Origin: Romanomermis culicivorax
Taxonomy: Eukaryota > Nematoda > Enoplea > Mermithida > Mermithidae
Direction: 5' to 3'
Assembly: GCA_963922205.1 (NCBI GenBank)
Contig: CAWUHX010000082.1
Coordinates: 248,001 to 312,000 of the forward strand
Length of the DNA: 64,000 nucleotides
In this document: in pieces, positions 12,601-22,005 of the stretch
Layout of the letters: the number at the start of each line of letters is the position of its first letter
Position numbering within the stretch: the first letter of the stretch is position 1
Notes under the pieces: generated by a model
What the model was told of the DNA's origin: nothing
What the model saw: only the letters and a program-made list of their open reading frames with translations
Databases searched by the model: none
Translations under genes and position numbers: made by a program

Positions 12601-13248
12601 TAAATAAATTTTTTGATCATTAGTCATGACTTTACTTTAGCTTATCCGACAACTGATCTTTCCATCGGGCACGTAATAGTAGCGCAGCCGTCGACATTGA
12701 CATCGCCCCAGGCACTGCACGAAAAACCTTTGGTTGTCTATTTCGAAGCGTCGGACGACGTCCCACAATCCGTCGTCTCACAGAATGTCCAATTTTTGAA
12801 AAATATCGAAAAAAGCGCCCTAGCGAAGTCGAGCGGCATTTTTATGCAAATTTTCTACTTGAAAGTGTCGCAAAATGAAACGAACTATCAAACTTTCGAC
12901 GTTCTGCCCCCTACCCGAATGGAAACGAGCGAAATTTCGGCTTTGCAACAGCGCCATGGTGCCACGTTGAATAATTCGCCCGAGAAACAAACCATCTTAA
13001 GCAACGGTAAAAAAGACGGCGGCCACGTCACATTACTCCTACTGAAAGGGCGTCTAGGCGTGGCTTCGTTGAACGCTGCTCTGCAGCGTTTCTTGACCGA
13101 CGAAATGAAAACAGCAACCTGGGTTTTCATAGGTTGTTTTGACGCCTGCCAATTCGATTTGACCGATATGCCTCCCCAATGGACGCATTTTAAAATTTTA
13201 ACCGATGCCAATACCTATGACCAAGTTCGCGAAAAATTATTTGAATGA
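589..13248 (+). CDS. Inter-alpha-trypsin inhibitor heavy chain-like protein (5'-partial, nine exons)
   Basis: Predicted secreted ITIH-family protein; family members bind hyaluronan-rich matrix or act as acute-phase plasma proteins, but the role in this organism is unknown. Exons: 589-699, 940-1078, 1144-1267, 3340-3617, 3843-4005, 5428-5739, 8703-9220, 10697-10916, 12641-13248. All introns are GT-AG and all phases agree, giving 2473 nt, or 823 residues plus TGA. Exons 1-3 encode the C-terminal half of a VIT domain (GQSAGLV, YKHVINV). Exons 4-6 encode a vWA domain with the MIDAS motif DRSGSM, preceded by the family signature GHFVHFFAP and followed by FLTDGEAT. Exons 7-8 match the family linker (RMWAYLT, YKFVTSLTSMVV). 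The C-terminal exon does not resemble the usual ITIH C-terminal domain. The signal peptide and the start of VIT must lie upstream of the window. Family assignment is firm; orthology to a particular ITIH is not. Confidence 0.93.
940..1078 (+). CDS. ITIH-like exon b: VIT domain, strand pair before the vWA linker
   Basis: Acceptor tcatag and donor gtatgt. It encodes VNVGANESVTFNLTYQEVL and YKHVINVETEK, matching the ITIH pattern of V-P-G-x-F-x-L-T-Y-E-E-L. It ends in phase 0. Confidence 0.9.
1144..1267 (+). CDS. ITIH-like exon c: end of VIT domain
   Basis: Acceptor ttcag and donor gtgatg. It begins KVQNMDIEVKISE. One base is left over and joins the first two bases of the next exon as Asp. The reading frame runs past the donor into intron sequence up to 1362, but that extension has no family similarity. 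Confidence 0.85.
1738..2095 (-). repeat. Small MITE-like repeat, copy 1 (inverted)
   Basis: In intron 3 of the ITIH-like gene. Its reverse complement matches copies at 9851-10020 and 13313-13542, for example the stretch around CCATTTCAAGACTGTCG and GGAAGGCTCATTGA. The left part (before about 1911) is less clearly shared. Confidence 0.55.
2096..3339 (+). other. Remainder of ITIH-like intron 3
   Basis: AT-rich intron with a patch at about 2220-2400 that is clearly more GC-rich. I see no coding signature, tRNA-like box pair or known repeat in it. Confidence 0.4.
3340..3617 (+). CDS. ITIH-like exon d: start of vWA domain with MIDAS
   Basis: Acceptor ttccag, donor gtaaaa. It contains LYDVQRDE, then GHFVHFFAP, then FFVLDRSGSMYG. 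The DxSxS MIDAS metal site is complete. Confidence 0.95.
3843..4005 (+). CDS. ITIH-like exon e: vWA domain helices
   Basis: Acceptor ggcag, donor gtgagc. It encodes DAMKRIIGELDEQDKFNILF, the vWA helix and strand that follow the MIDAS. It begins in phase 0 and ends with one base. Confidence 0.93.
4088..4926. mobile_element. Fold-back DNA transposon in ITIH-like intron 5
   Basis: Left arm (4088-4365) and right arm (4640-4926) are inverted copies. The left end reads GTTACATGTACAGCCGTG and the right end CACAGCTGTACATGTATG; AAGTTGCTTCTCAGG in the left arm is answered by GAAGCAACTTTACAG in the right. The flanks GTCATCA and GTCGTCA may be a degraded target duplication. It is non-autonomous and has no ORF. 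Confidence 0.7.
5428..5739 (+). CDS. ITIH-like exon f: second half of vWA domain
   Basis: Acceptor ttcag, donor gtacgt. It contains FSPMILFLTDGEATSG, the vWA strand and conserved Asp that complete the metal site, and IHCLAFGRGADY further on. Confidence 0.95.
5958..6042. repeat. Subterminal TACCCGGG array, left
   Basis: Six or more overlapping GGGTACCC/TACCCGGGT units, largely self-palindromic, inside the left end of the 5930-7596 element. The matching right array is at 7478-7583. Confidence 0.8.
7236..7252. repeat. GC-rich hairpin CCGGCGCGAAGCGCCGG
   Basis: A perfect 7-bp stem with a 3-base loop followed by AAAATTTT. The same motif or variants occur at 33861, 41073, 43427, 45072, 46897, 50197, 50971, 51091 and 51459/51702, always inside transposons. 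Confidence 0.9.
7478..7583. repeat. Subterminal TACCCGGG array, right
   Basis: Dense TACCCGGGTA and ACCCGCGGGT units abutting the right TIR; inverted counterpart of 5958-6042. Confidence 0.8.
8120..8325 (+). repeat. Dispersed repeat, copy A
   Basis: Matches the reverse complement of 17025-17215, sharing GCAAGTACT, ATTTCTACGATT and CTTTCTGTAAACAAT in the same order and spacing. Unknown family; intron 6 of the ITIH-like gene. Confidence 0.65.
8703..9220 (+). CDS. ITIH-like exon g: post-vWA beta region and proline-rich linker
   Basis: Acceptor ttccag, donor gtgagt. It starts FYAEIASPLLSDVKFHYL and ends RMWAYLTVKKLLKQYELEP. The middle (about 8950-9090) is much more GC-rich than its surroundings and encodes an odd Cys/Trp/Pro stretch. 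A second frame is also open there. Confidence 0.9.
9851..10020 (+). repeat. Small MITE-like repeat, copy 2
   Basis: Starts TATACTCCATTCATTTTGAA, the same terminal sequence as copy 3. The right end is lost. Intron 7 of the ITIH-like gene. Confidence 0.55.
10697..10916 (+). CDS. ITIH-like exon h: YKFVTSLTSMVV linker
   Basis: Acceptor ttttag, donor gtgagt. YKFVTSLTSMVVVQP is the conserved segment after the helical region in ITIHs. A Gly/Tyr/Ser-rich segment follows. Confidence 0.88.
11600..12300. mobile_element. Possible degraded word-array element in ITIH-like intron 8
   Basis: GC-rich patches at both ends (CGGCGCCGCCATTCCGGCGCCC near 11630 and GGTGGCGCCGAAC near 12272) face each other across a strongly pyrimidine-rich interior (11690-11810). 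This resembles the element at 32325-33458. Borders are not resolved. Confidence 0.3.
12641..13248 (+). CDS. ITIH-like exon i: last coding exon, lineage-specific C-terminus
   Basis: Acceptor tttag at 12636-12640. The frame is fixed by the one-base carry-over from the previous exon, and TGA lies at 13246-13248. The 202 residues contain LEKSALAK-like and KDGGHVTLLLLKGRLG stretches but no recognisable ITI C-terminal domain. Codon use is denser in GC than the flanking introns, as in the other exons. Confidence 0.85.
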
Positions 13249-13265
13249 ATGTAATTTTCCTGGTC

Positions 13266-13271
13266 AATAAA
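13266..13271 (+). terminator. Poly(A) signal of the ITIH-like gene
   Basis: AATAAA lies 18 nt after the stop codon. This is a very short 3' UTR but a canonical hexamer. Confidence 0.6.
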
Positions 13272-13312
13272 AAATAGATTGCGTTCGTGCTACTCATAAC
13301 CAATGACAAAAA

Positions 13313-13542
13313 ACTCCATTTATTTTGAAACGATCCATGCTATGAGATCGAAAGCCTAACTTCTATTACAAATTGCAGAATAATTGACCCCATTCAGGAA
13401 GTTTTTCTTCGTGACGCAGATCCCAGATGACCATCTTTTTAAACCATTCTAAGACTGTCGCAATGGATTTCGTGATGTCTAATAAGGCTGTGTCTACCGA
13501 AAGTTCGACCGAGGCGCCGTCCATTTCAAAATCAATGGAGTA
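13313..13542 (+). repeat. Small MITE-like repeat, copy 3 with terminal inverted repeats
   Basis: Left end ACTCCATTTATTTTGAAACG and right end CCATTTCAAAATCAATGGAGT (21-nt region) are inverted copies of each other with few mismatches. It lies just downstream of the ITIH-like poly(A) signal. No clear target duplication was seen. Confidence 0.6.
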
Positions 13543-14194
13543 TAATGGGGGTCGAGGTTGCGAACATTGGGATTCAAAATTCTCTTCATAAAATTCTCAT
13601 AGAATGTTAACTTTTATTTCAGTTGAAGTTCAGCCAGTATGTTTCCGCCCTTACAACAGCATGGCGTAGTGTTTTAGTCCTCGTCCGGAAATGCTTGACC
13701 TGCATCAGAAAGCTGTTTGGTCCCGTTCAAAGATACCCTTGAGTAACCAGAGCAGATCTACGGTTCTGGTGTTTTGCGTTCGATAGGAAAATTTTCCAGT
13801 ATTGTGCATGCAGAATTTCATTTGTTCTGAAATCACAATTCTTAGCATAGCTCAAGCCAAGGTCACTCCGTTTTATCATTTAAGAATTATTTTTTGAAAA
13901 ATTCTGGAGAAAATAAACAAAGTCAACAAAAAATACCTAGCTGGAGCCAAATTGCGAATGAATTTTTTGAATCGTTCTGCAGTTCTCAAATAATGAAGTA
14001 TTGAAAATTTTAGAAATTGCAAATTTTCCTGGTAACATTTTTATTCGTGATTATCAAAACTGAAACTTGTAACATAGAAAGCGGATTATCAGTATTTAAT
14101 GAGTTCACCTTTTATTGGTTTCAAGGAATTTTTACGCCAAGTTCACATTGTAATTGCCGGCACGACTAATTATTTAATCTCCAAAGTATGTGTG

Positions 14195-14272
14195 ACGCGT
14201 CATTAGGACGCGAGACATCAGGACGCAGAGACATTAGGACGCGAGAGATTAGGACGCAGGACATAAGGACGA
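14195..14272 (+). repeat. Left word array
   Basis: Imperfect tandem units TTAGGACGCGAGACA / AGGACGCAGGACATA, about 15 bp each. Confidence 0.8.
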
Positions 14273-15115
14273 CATCATGTTTAAACGATATTAGAAGGAA
14301 GCTGGTGAACTCTAAAACATCCCCTAAAACGCAAGTCCGTGGGTCTTTTGGATAGAGTCTTCTTTACAGATTGCATGACAAAATAATATTGGGTGGATAT
14401 AAAATGTGACATTGTTACGTTTTAAATTATAGATAGAAGATATTGGCGATAGGAGGCAGGAGTGGGATTCCAGAGTTCGTCCTTAATGCACATATTTCCA
14501 ACACCCACGCTTATCTGATTAAAGCTTAATTGATGTACTTAAACCCGACACTAATTACCCACAGACTGAGGAAAGATTATTCCCTTAGTCCGTCTCCCAG
14601 AATAAGTAGGAAAAGATAGGAGAATTCTCTCCAATTTTTACCAGACACAAAATATACTTACTAATACAAATGTTGACAGGCGAGGATACAATCAATACCT
14701 TGTGCTACGAAAAATACACTAAAACGCTGGGCGCACAGGGAGGCAGGCAATTACGCAAAGATAAAGCAATGTTAATAATAACAACAATTATGAGAGAGCC
14801 CAAAACGCACGCATGCAGATACGTGCTACAGTAAGACGACTCTCGATGGACCACTTCGCTCACTCCCCTTTATTCCTGCGGGCTCTTACGAAAATCGACA
14901 AAAATATAAATGTATGACTACAACAACATATGGAAGACACAAAACATGTGCAGAAAGTCTTGCCATTAAAAAATGATATCATGAACGCGAAATAATTAAT
15001 TGTAAAAAAATTTTCAATGCATAAAGTCTGTTTTTTGTGGTATAATTATGTATTTCAACGTTCTACCTACCATCCTCAGGTATCCTTGGTTCCTTTCTGA
15101 CGCCTGTGTCCCAAT
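14273..15115. other. Interior of the 14195-16244 element
   Basis: No ORF over about 60 codons, no recognised repeat; moderately AT-rich. Confidence 0.4.
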
Positions 15116-15335
15116 TCAGGCAACCTAATTTTGGCGTCCTATTGTCTTGCCTCCTAGTGTCTGCGTCCTAATGTCTGCATCATAATGTTTGCGTTCTAAT
15201 GTTCTTGCGTCCTTATGTCCTGCGTCCTAATGTCCTTGCGTCCTTATGTCCTGCGTCCTAATGTCTTCGCGTCCTAATTTCTTTGCGTCCTTATGTCCTG
15301 CGTCCTAATGTCTCGCGTTCTAGTGTCTCTCCATC
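15116..15335 (-). repeat. Right word array
   Basis: About fourteen units of the same 15-bp word in inverse orientation (TGCGTCCTAATGTCT), cut at 15335 by the solo LTR and resuming at 16225. Confidence 0.8.
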
Positions 15336-16224
15336 TGTAACGACCAGATTTGTGTGAGGTACTTTACTTCTAACCAATCGGTCGATACGGCGGGGACAAA
15401 AGGGGCATGGGCGGTACAATACGGGGCGATAATATACGAATGATCGATGGTCGCTTGAACGTCCAATACAAAACGGGACGGCGCGGTTGCTTGTAAATAA
15501 AATACACGGTACGGTTTAATTGCTTTCGAAGACGGTTGCTTGCAAATAAAAACGAACGGCCGCGGATCAAAACTCCCAAAAATAATAACTACGAGAATAA
15601 TAAAATCACGCTTTGCTTCTTCTTTTATACGGCGTTTTTGGCCACTCCCTGGGCGTTGTGGGAGGTCGAGCTTCTGTCCATCTTCTTCCGCCAATCGTCG
15701 TTTCCTACTACGCTTTTTATGCTTACTTAGTTACGCCTCTCTAACGCTTTCCTGGTACTGTATGCTTTCTGTGCTTTGCTTGCTTCCTACGGTGGGCTTG
15801 GCCACACCTTTGTGCTTCTGTGCATGCCTCCTGTATCGGTTTCTCTGTATACACATGTTTTGTGGGGCCGCCGCTACCGTTACACTTGAGACTACTGTCT
15901 GGCGGGGCTTCTACGTATTTTACTGTGTGCAGGTGTTGTTTACGATTTTTACGGGGGATTACGGTAGCTGTGGAATGTGTAGTTTAGTGTAGGTTCTAGG
16001 GGAACAGCTGCCGTTTGTGCAAATTAATTAGGGCATCTTAATTGGGCTACCGGGGTGTGAACGGATCAAAATAAAGTACTTCACATAATTTTGTAGGAAT
16101 GTTTGGGTGTGAATCCCAGACACCCTTGAGACGATAAAATGTGAAAATAAAATAATATCTAATAAATGTCTATCACATACAGTATGCTACATATTTACAG
16201 TGCTGCTTTAGCAGGTACGTTACA
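15336..16224. mobile_element. Solo LTR (Gypsy-type ends) inside the word array
   Basis: Begins TGTAACGACC and ends TACGTTACA, an inverted TGTAACG/CGTTACA pair typical of Ty3/Gypsy LTRs. It is flanked by CATC on both sides (15332-15335 and 16225-16228). It is 889 bp and more GC-rich than the surroundings. The ORF at 15540-15992 inside it has no recognisable product. Confidence 0.75.
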
Positions 16225-16244
16225 CATCCTAATGTCTCGCGTCC

Positions 16245-18449
16245 CAAAGCCATACGCGCCAAAAAATGAAGTGAAAATTGACACCCAATGGATAAGTATA
16301 GCTCATTGTATGCTGGAGCTGTGGATATAAATTTTCAAGGTGATAAACTAAAGTAGACGATAATATGTAGTAAGATTCCTTCCCATATGTCAGAACTTGG
16401 TCTTGGCAAATAGTCGGGTTTCCATGAAATATAATTGCAACTGTTGAAAGATCGATACAAAAATTGATTAAAATTTCTTGCATTTCCTCATCAGATGCAA
16501 GATATTGAAACGTAACTGCCGAGGGTTCCTCTGGCTGAAGAAGTAAATATTCTCCATTTGGAACATTTCGTTATCAGCAGAGCAATAATGTTTATTAAAT
16601 GATCAACGAAATTCAATTTCAATGGCCATATACGAAAAAATTTGAAAAACCATTCATGATAATGATGTAAAAGCATTTGAAAAACTAGTCGATGATGACC
16701 ATATTTTTCCCAAACTTGGAGAATATAGCCGGTCTGCGGTCTTTCCCCTCTCTCCAAATTTTATATAGTTTATAATGAAAAAAGCTGCAAAATTTCAGGC
16801 GGCATCTTACCGCCAATCGCAAAATAAGAGTAGTTTATCACTTTGGAGATTTCATAATAATGCAGCATATCACGTGCCATACTTGAATATGTTACTTCAT
16901 TTTTTCGAAGTTAGCTAATCAGTCGAGTTCACCAATTACAATGTGGAGTAGGTTAGCTGTAAAAATACGAAACAATGATATAATGTGTTTTAATGCTACT
17001 GAACTCAAAAAAGACAAAAAGCATTACTGTGATCAAAATTGTTTACAGAAAGTTTTTACTGTAAGATTTGCATTTAAAAAATTGTTAGTTAGTTGAGTAA
17101 ATCTAAAAATTCCAAGTCTAATGTGACACATAGTTCAGCCGGAAATCGTAGAAATATGAAACAGTACTTGCTCTCCACTTTTACAATTTACAGTCCTTTC
17201 AAGAAAAACAGACTATGAGTAAACGGACTTGACATTGAAAGTCTGTTCTTCCTTCAAATTTGTATATCTCACCTTCCATTATCTTATCTGTTTTCAAATA
17301 AAAGGCATCTAAGTCAAAAAATGACTAACATAAGGCACTACCTTCAAAATCTTTCACTCGAGATTTCTACTGTTTTTTTTGAGCCAATGGGAAAATTACT
17401 CATTTTCTTGGCCTTGTGAGCATTTTAGAAAAACGAACTATTCCAAACTGCTGCTGAATTATATATTGTACATACCCGATCTAATTCAATTGCCCTGTAT
17501 GTAAAACATTATAAATTCAAAGTAGCCAATATGAACCTCATTGAAGACGCGAAACATCTAGTTAAAAAATGATAAGAAAATACGTATTTAATCGGAAAGC
17601 AGAATTTTTTCATATCGATATTATTGACTTTCTTCAGTAAAAACTTGTTCTTTTCTATCAAAGCATTCTTGACAATGATTCCTTTTTATCAAATACACTG
17701 CCCATTCAAACTAACCCTGAAAAAATTTGATCGTTATAATAGACATTCGTGCAATAACTGTCGATCATGTTTTTAGAATAAAAATCTTATATTGTATTTT
17801 GACCCCCAACTCGAAAAAATTGTCATTTCGGTCCTCAACCGAACAGAAGTCCTAAAGATATGTTTTCGAGTGCCCATTAAATTCTTCTAAAAAACTCAGC
17901 GTAATACATCCTCCCATGTTGATGACAACTGGATAACGAACCGGATGTTAATGAATTATTTTTCTATCAACGTAGCATAACATCAATATACAAAATGGCG
18001 ATGCATAAAATTTATAAACTTATCATGATAGAACGAAATAAAGGAAAAATAAATTACTCTGAATAACACCAACAGATCTTTTTCAGACAAAAAAGAAGTT
18101 ATGCGATATCAAACATAGTACACAGTAGGAAAACATCGCGACGGACGAAAATCATAATTGTTCTGAAATTGTCTTATAGGTATTAGAAAGTGTTTACATG
18201 CATGCACGAGCAATATTCCTACAACATTCAACGAAAAAACAAATTTTCGCAAGGATAATAATGATAATATACAAAAAATGAGTTATATTAATCGAATCGC
18301 CTGGTCGACAAATATCCGAGCGAAAAAAACGCAAACTTTTCCAAGAGTTACTTTTCGAGAAAAAAGTTGTTGATCAAATGCCAGGTTTAACCGCTTCCCG
18401 TGGATCAAAAATTTCTATGTACATAATAGCGCGAAAAATTAGAACTATA
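16245..18449. other. Gene-free stretch
   Basis: Short ORFs only (minus strand 16229-16483 and 16491-16757) without recognisable motifs. It contains the dispersed repeat at 17025-17215 and otherwise looks like ordinary AT-rich intergenic DNA. Confidence 0.4.
17025..17215 (-). repeat. Dispersed repeat, copy B (inverted)
   Basis: Inverted counterpart of 8120-8325 with the same ordered blocks and an estimated three-quarters identity by eye. Confidence 0.65.
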
Positions 18450-19766
18450 TTAAATTTCCTGATCAAAAGGGATAACTAAGACTGAAATAAGACGACATAA
18501 GATGATAACGAAACATTCGAACACGGTAGCTATACATGAAAGTTTACTGTAAGAGAGGTACAGGTCTGACAAGATGTTATCGTTAGTGAATAAACAGACG
18601 TAAGATTCCAATAGCAAAAGAAGTATTTTGGAATACGTCCAAATTTCCGGGATAAATTCCATAATAATATATCCAAAGGAGTATGTGACAAAAATTTTCT
18701 TTACAAAAACATTGGCTTCAAATTTTTTCACATAATGACAAAAATTTTAAAATCGACTTTTTGGCTAAACTTTCCTGTAGTTCCTTGGTTATTGAAATCC
18801 ACAAAAAGTCAGCAATTGATATACATATTTACAAATATACCCGCTTTTGGATGACGAAATATGAATCGCCCAGCGACGAAAAGCACTATAAGCCGTAGAT
18901 TCTTTTTTCACCGGATTTTTGAACAACGGGAAGAATTTATTAAAGTCGAATCAATCGACCAATCGGAGCAACAATGCAAACAAAATATTCGAAAATCGTT
19001 CGTGACCGCCGACAAGAAAATTAATTTGCGTGAGATCAAACAAAGTACTGAAAAAAGTCTTTCTTTACAAAAAATAAGTATTCGAAAGTTTTTCAAACTT
19101 ACTTGACCGGCAAGGACAAATTTTTAAAATTGTCCGTATACCGCTTGCTTGATTTATTATATTTCGGATATGAGAATCGAAGATCGATCGCCGATCAATG
19201 TTCGGTTTCGCATAGGATGGGAATTCTGAAAACAAAATTGATGAATTCAGAAAAAGAATTTTTACACAAGTCAAAAACGTCATATAATAGAAAAAGAAAT
19301 CGAACAAAGAGTTCATGTTGTTGTTCGATTAATCAATTTTCAAAATTCATCGAATGAAGACCACTAGGAATCGCATCGCAATGAAAATCTTTCATTAGAA
19401 GTCAATGATAATTCACATTATCGATTTCATAAAACTTTGACATTACACTAGAAAAATGCCGATGATCCGAAAACAATAACAGAATAAGAGACCAAACCGA
19501 ATTGTGGTTCAATTTTTATGTTATTTGTGTTTAATACGTTAAACAAGAAAATTAGTTTTCGATATAAAAATTGTTTTAATTCGAAGAAATTGTCCATAAT
19601 AGTCAGACACAGGTCAAAAGTCCCAGTTCTCAGCTCCGAAAAATTTGCAAATAACAGAATGGAAATGTTTTTTAAAATCTTTGCGATGATCCCAAGACAT
19701 GAAATTATCTTGGAAATGCTATTAAAATCCTCCACCCCAAAAATAACTGACAATCATATATCGTAG
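18450..19766. other. Cluster of medium ORFs on both strands, unassigned
   Basis: Plus strand: 18861-19106, 19103-19357 (overlapping by 4 nt) and 19518-19766, with charged, soluble-looking products. Minus strand: 18450-18731 and 19448-19753, with hydrophobic products. A good minus-strand donor (gtaagt) lies near 19102. No family motif is recognisable on either strand, so a decayed gene is possible but unproven. Confidence 0.25.
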
Positions 19767-19900
19767 GTTTGAGGTATGAGTTCCGAAGCAGTTTTGTTCA
19801 AAAAATCGGAAAACGACGGCTTGTTTGTGGATAGAAAATGAACATTTTCGAACAAATATGGTCAAAAATATGTTTTTTTCGACAAATTTTTAGATATGAT

Positions 19901-20208
19901 CATACGTGTAATTGGGGGGGGGGGGCGAAGTGCTACAGGAACCCTCCCCCAGAAATCGTGGACCATATGACTATCCATTGAGCGACCCCACCCCAAGATT
20001 TTTCAATCCTATGGCTAGCCATGAATACTTTTTTACGATCTTTTCAGACAAACATTACTATTTTTGAACTATTCATCGGACTTTTTTATTGTTAAAAAAT
20101 AGATTTTTTCCTTCAAAGATCCCTTCCCCGAAATTTTGGGGATCACTGACCCCCGGCCCTAAAAAAGTCGCCCGATCCCCCAGACCTCGGGGCCCTGTTA
20201 CACGTACG
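19901..20208. mobile_element. hAT-like MITE family 'CATACATGTAA', copy 1
   Basis: Starts CATACGTGTAATTGGGGG and ends CTGTTACACGTACG. The flanks GATATGAT and GATATGCG match at six of eight positions. The interior is homologous to 33630-34061 and 46660-47101 (ACCATATG..AGCCATTG..GCGACCCC, CAGACCTCGG). It lies just downstream of the receptor gene. Confidence 0.75.
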
Positions 20209-20465
20209 GATATGCGCTATTTTCTGCATTATTTTTCCAGCTTATGAGGCAAAAGCTTAAGTTTTTTCCTTTCAATCAAAGCCTCCCAAAATTTTTTCTG
20301 ACTCATAAAAAATTTGCTGATCATCGAGAAGCCAGAGTTTCGTTTTCCGTAATGTTCATTGCCTATACCTAATTTGAAAATTTTCGGAAGAAATGGCGAA
20401 ATTAGGACTTATATGACAAAAAATGACTATTTCATTTCATACAACGCTATTTTATAAACCGACTT

Positions 20466-20471
20466 TTTATT
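20466..20471 (-). terminator. Candidate poly(A) signal of the Ig/FN3 receptor gene
   Basis: TTTATT on the plus strand (AATAAA on the minus), about 160 nt past the stop codon. Confidence 0.4.
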
Positions 20472-20579
20472 TTCCTGACAAGAGTTAGCGAAAGAACGTT
20501 TTAGACGAATTTAATGAAAAAATACCAAAATTTTCTTCAAATTACGGAACTTTCTGAATAAATTTTACAAGCCAGACTA

Positions 20580-20757
20580 CCCAATAGGGAGGGGTACGAG
20601 GGAGTAATACATTACCCCTACCCAAAGTCCTAAAAATTGATCACCGAGTGCCTAATTTTGGGAAAAAATGACGTGTTTAGTGGATTATATATAGTTACAC
20701 TACCCCCAAAAATTTTAACTTCACCTCTACCTGAAAGTCTAACTTTGGGACCTGTGT
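20580..20757 (-). repeat. Dispersed repeat that provides the receptor C-terminus and stop codon
   Basis: Its reverse complement lines up with 29590-29790 and 29806-29940: CAGGTAGAGGTGAAGTT vs CAGGTAGGGGTAAAGTT, then GGGGGTAGTG, CCACTAAACA, GTGATCAATTTTTA and CCCTCCCTAT in the same order. Confidence 0.8.
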
Positions 20758-22005
20758 TACTAGATATGTTCACTTTCAAATATTTCAAACTTACAGCCGT
20801 AAAATTTCCATTTTCTAGCAAAGGTTTATCAATGTCTACTCCATTTCTGTTCTCTGCCGATATCCCATTACAATATTTGACTGAGGCGATTTCCGTTGCT
20901 TCCTGAACCATAATAGAATGTCTATTACAATCGCTCGACGACGAAAAACGTTTCTTTCTCGAACCATTACTGTTTTTGTTCGTCTCGCGAAATGTCGACA
21001 AAAAGTTTATTAGACAAAATTTCGAATTCGTAGCCGTTGTCTCGTTTCTACGTCTGTAAATACCGCATCGCCAATAAATTGTTAGACAAATCATTAAGCA
21101 GAGGAAAATGATGCAAAAACTGATAATTAATCGCTTCCGATTAGGGAAATTATTCTCCGGCGGCGGACCACTTATCAAATGACATTGAAAAATAGTTCCA
21201 TTGTCTAATAACGGGGTTTGAAAAAAGCAATCGTGCGAAAAAGGACCCCATCGGCCTAATTTATCAGGCGCAGCGATATTCAGCTTGTAAGAAGATCCCG
21301 GCTTCAAATTATCTAGAACCAACGTCACTCGGTCACACGATTTTTCTCCAACGTTCGGTAAATAAATTTCACTGAAATTATCATTATTACTGTAACGAAC
21401 TTTATACAGTAAATATTCGTCTTGAGTATGTTCTGCGGCAATTAAATTCAAATATTGCGGTTCGGCGAACGTCAAATTTACCGTTGTATCATTTAAAATC
21501 GTAACGTCGATTTTTTCGGGCATATAAATCGTAAAATTTTCTAAATCGGGCGGAAAATTGCAAATTTTCTCGTAAGTGAACCAACTAAATCTATCCGGCG
21601 AAAAAATACTCCTCATTGAGAACTTAATCAATAGATTTTTCGGCGATAAATCATTCAAAAATAATTTATTTTCGGTACCATTGTTGATCAGAATTTCGCG
21701 ATATGGTTTATCATTGATCCACAATCGTATATGGTAACCGGCGACGGAAATATCGCCGATATGCCAATTCAATACTACCGAAAAATTTACTGAGGAATCC
21801 GTCGGAAAGTTCGTATTAACGATTGATAAGAAACATTTCAAATCATTTACGGTGGCCAACAATTGATTTGAAATAACGGAATTTGTAGACTGATTGATAT
21901 TACCAAAAGTTGAGGCATGTATAACACGAGCGAAAGAAAAATCGAAAGTTGAATCGTCATCAGGATCGCATTCTACTGTAGCTTGATGGAATACGTTAGG
22001 CAAGT
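20630..22005 (-). CDS. Receptor exon 12: end of FN3-3, FN3-4, FN3-5, membrane helix, cytoplasmic tail
   Basis: LDNLKPGSSYKLNIAAPDK marks the last FN3. LIISFCIIFLCLMICLTIYW is the membrane helix, followed by RCGIYRRR. TAG at 20630-20632. The final ~126 coding nt are homologous to the repeat at 29590-29940. Confidence 0.9.

Larger units (their letters stand above)
14195..16244. mobile_element. DNA element with inverted arrays of a 15-bp word (GGACGCGAGACATTA)
   Basis: The left array at 14195-14272 holds about five units of ATTAGGACGCGAGAC. The right array at 15116-15335, continuing at 16225-16243, holds about fourteen units in the opposite orientation (GCGTCCTAATGTCTC). There is no ORF between them. 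A solo LTR (15336-16224) interrupts the right array. Exact borders and target duplication are not resolved. Confidence 0.6.

Noticed and set aside
14195-15335. CRISPR-like appearance of regularly spaced GGACGC repeats
   Set aside because: Units are directly adjacent without unique spacers and the genome is eukaryotic.
15540-15992. 150-codon Cys/Leu-rich ORF
   Set aside because: Lies within the GC-rich solo LTR, on which no protein is expected.
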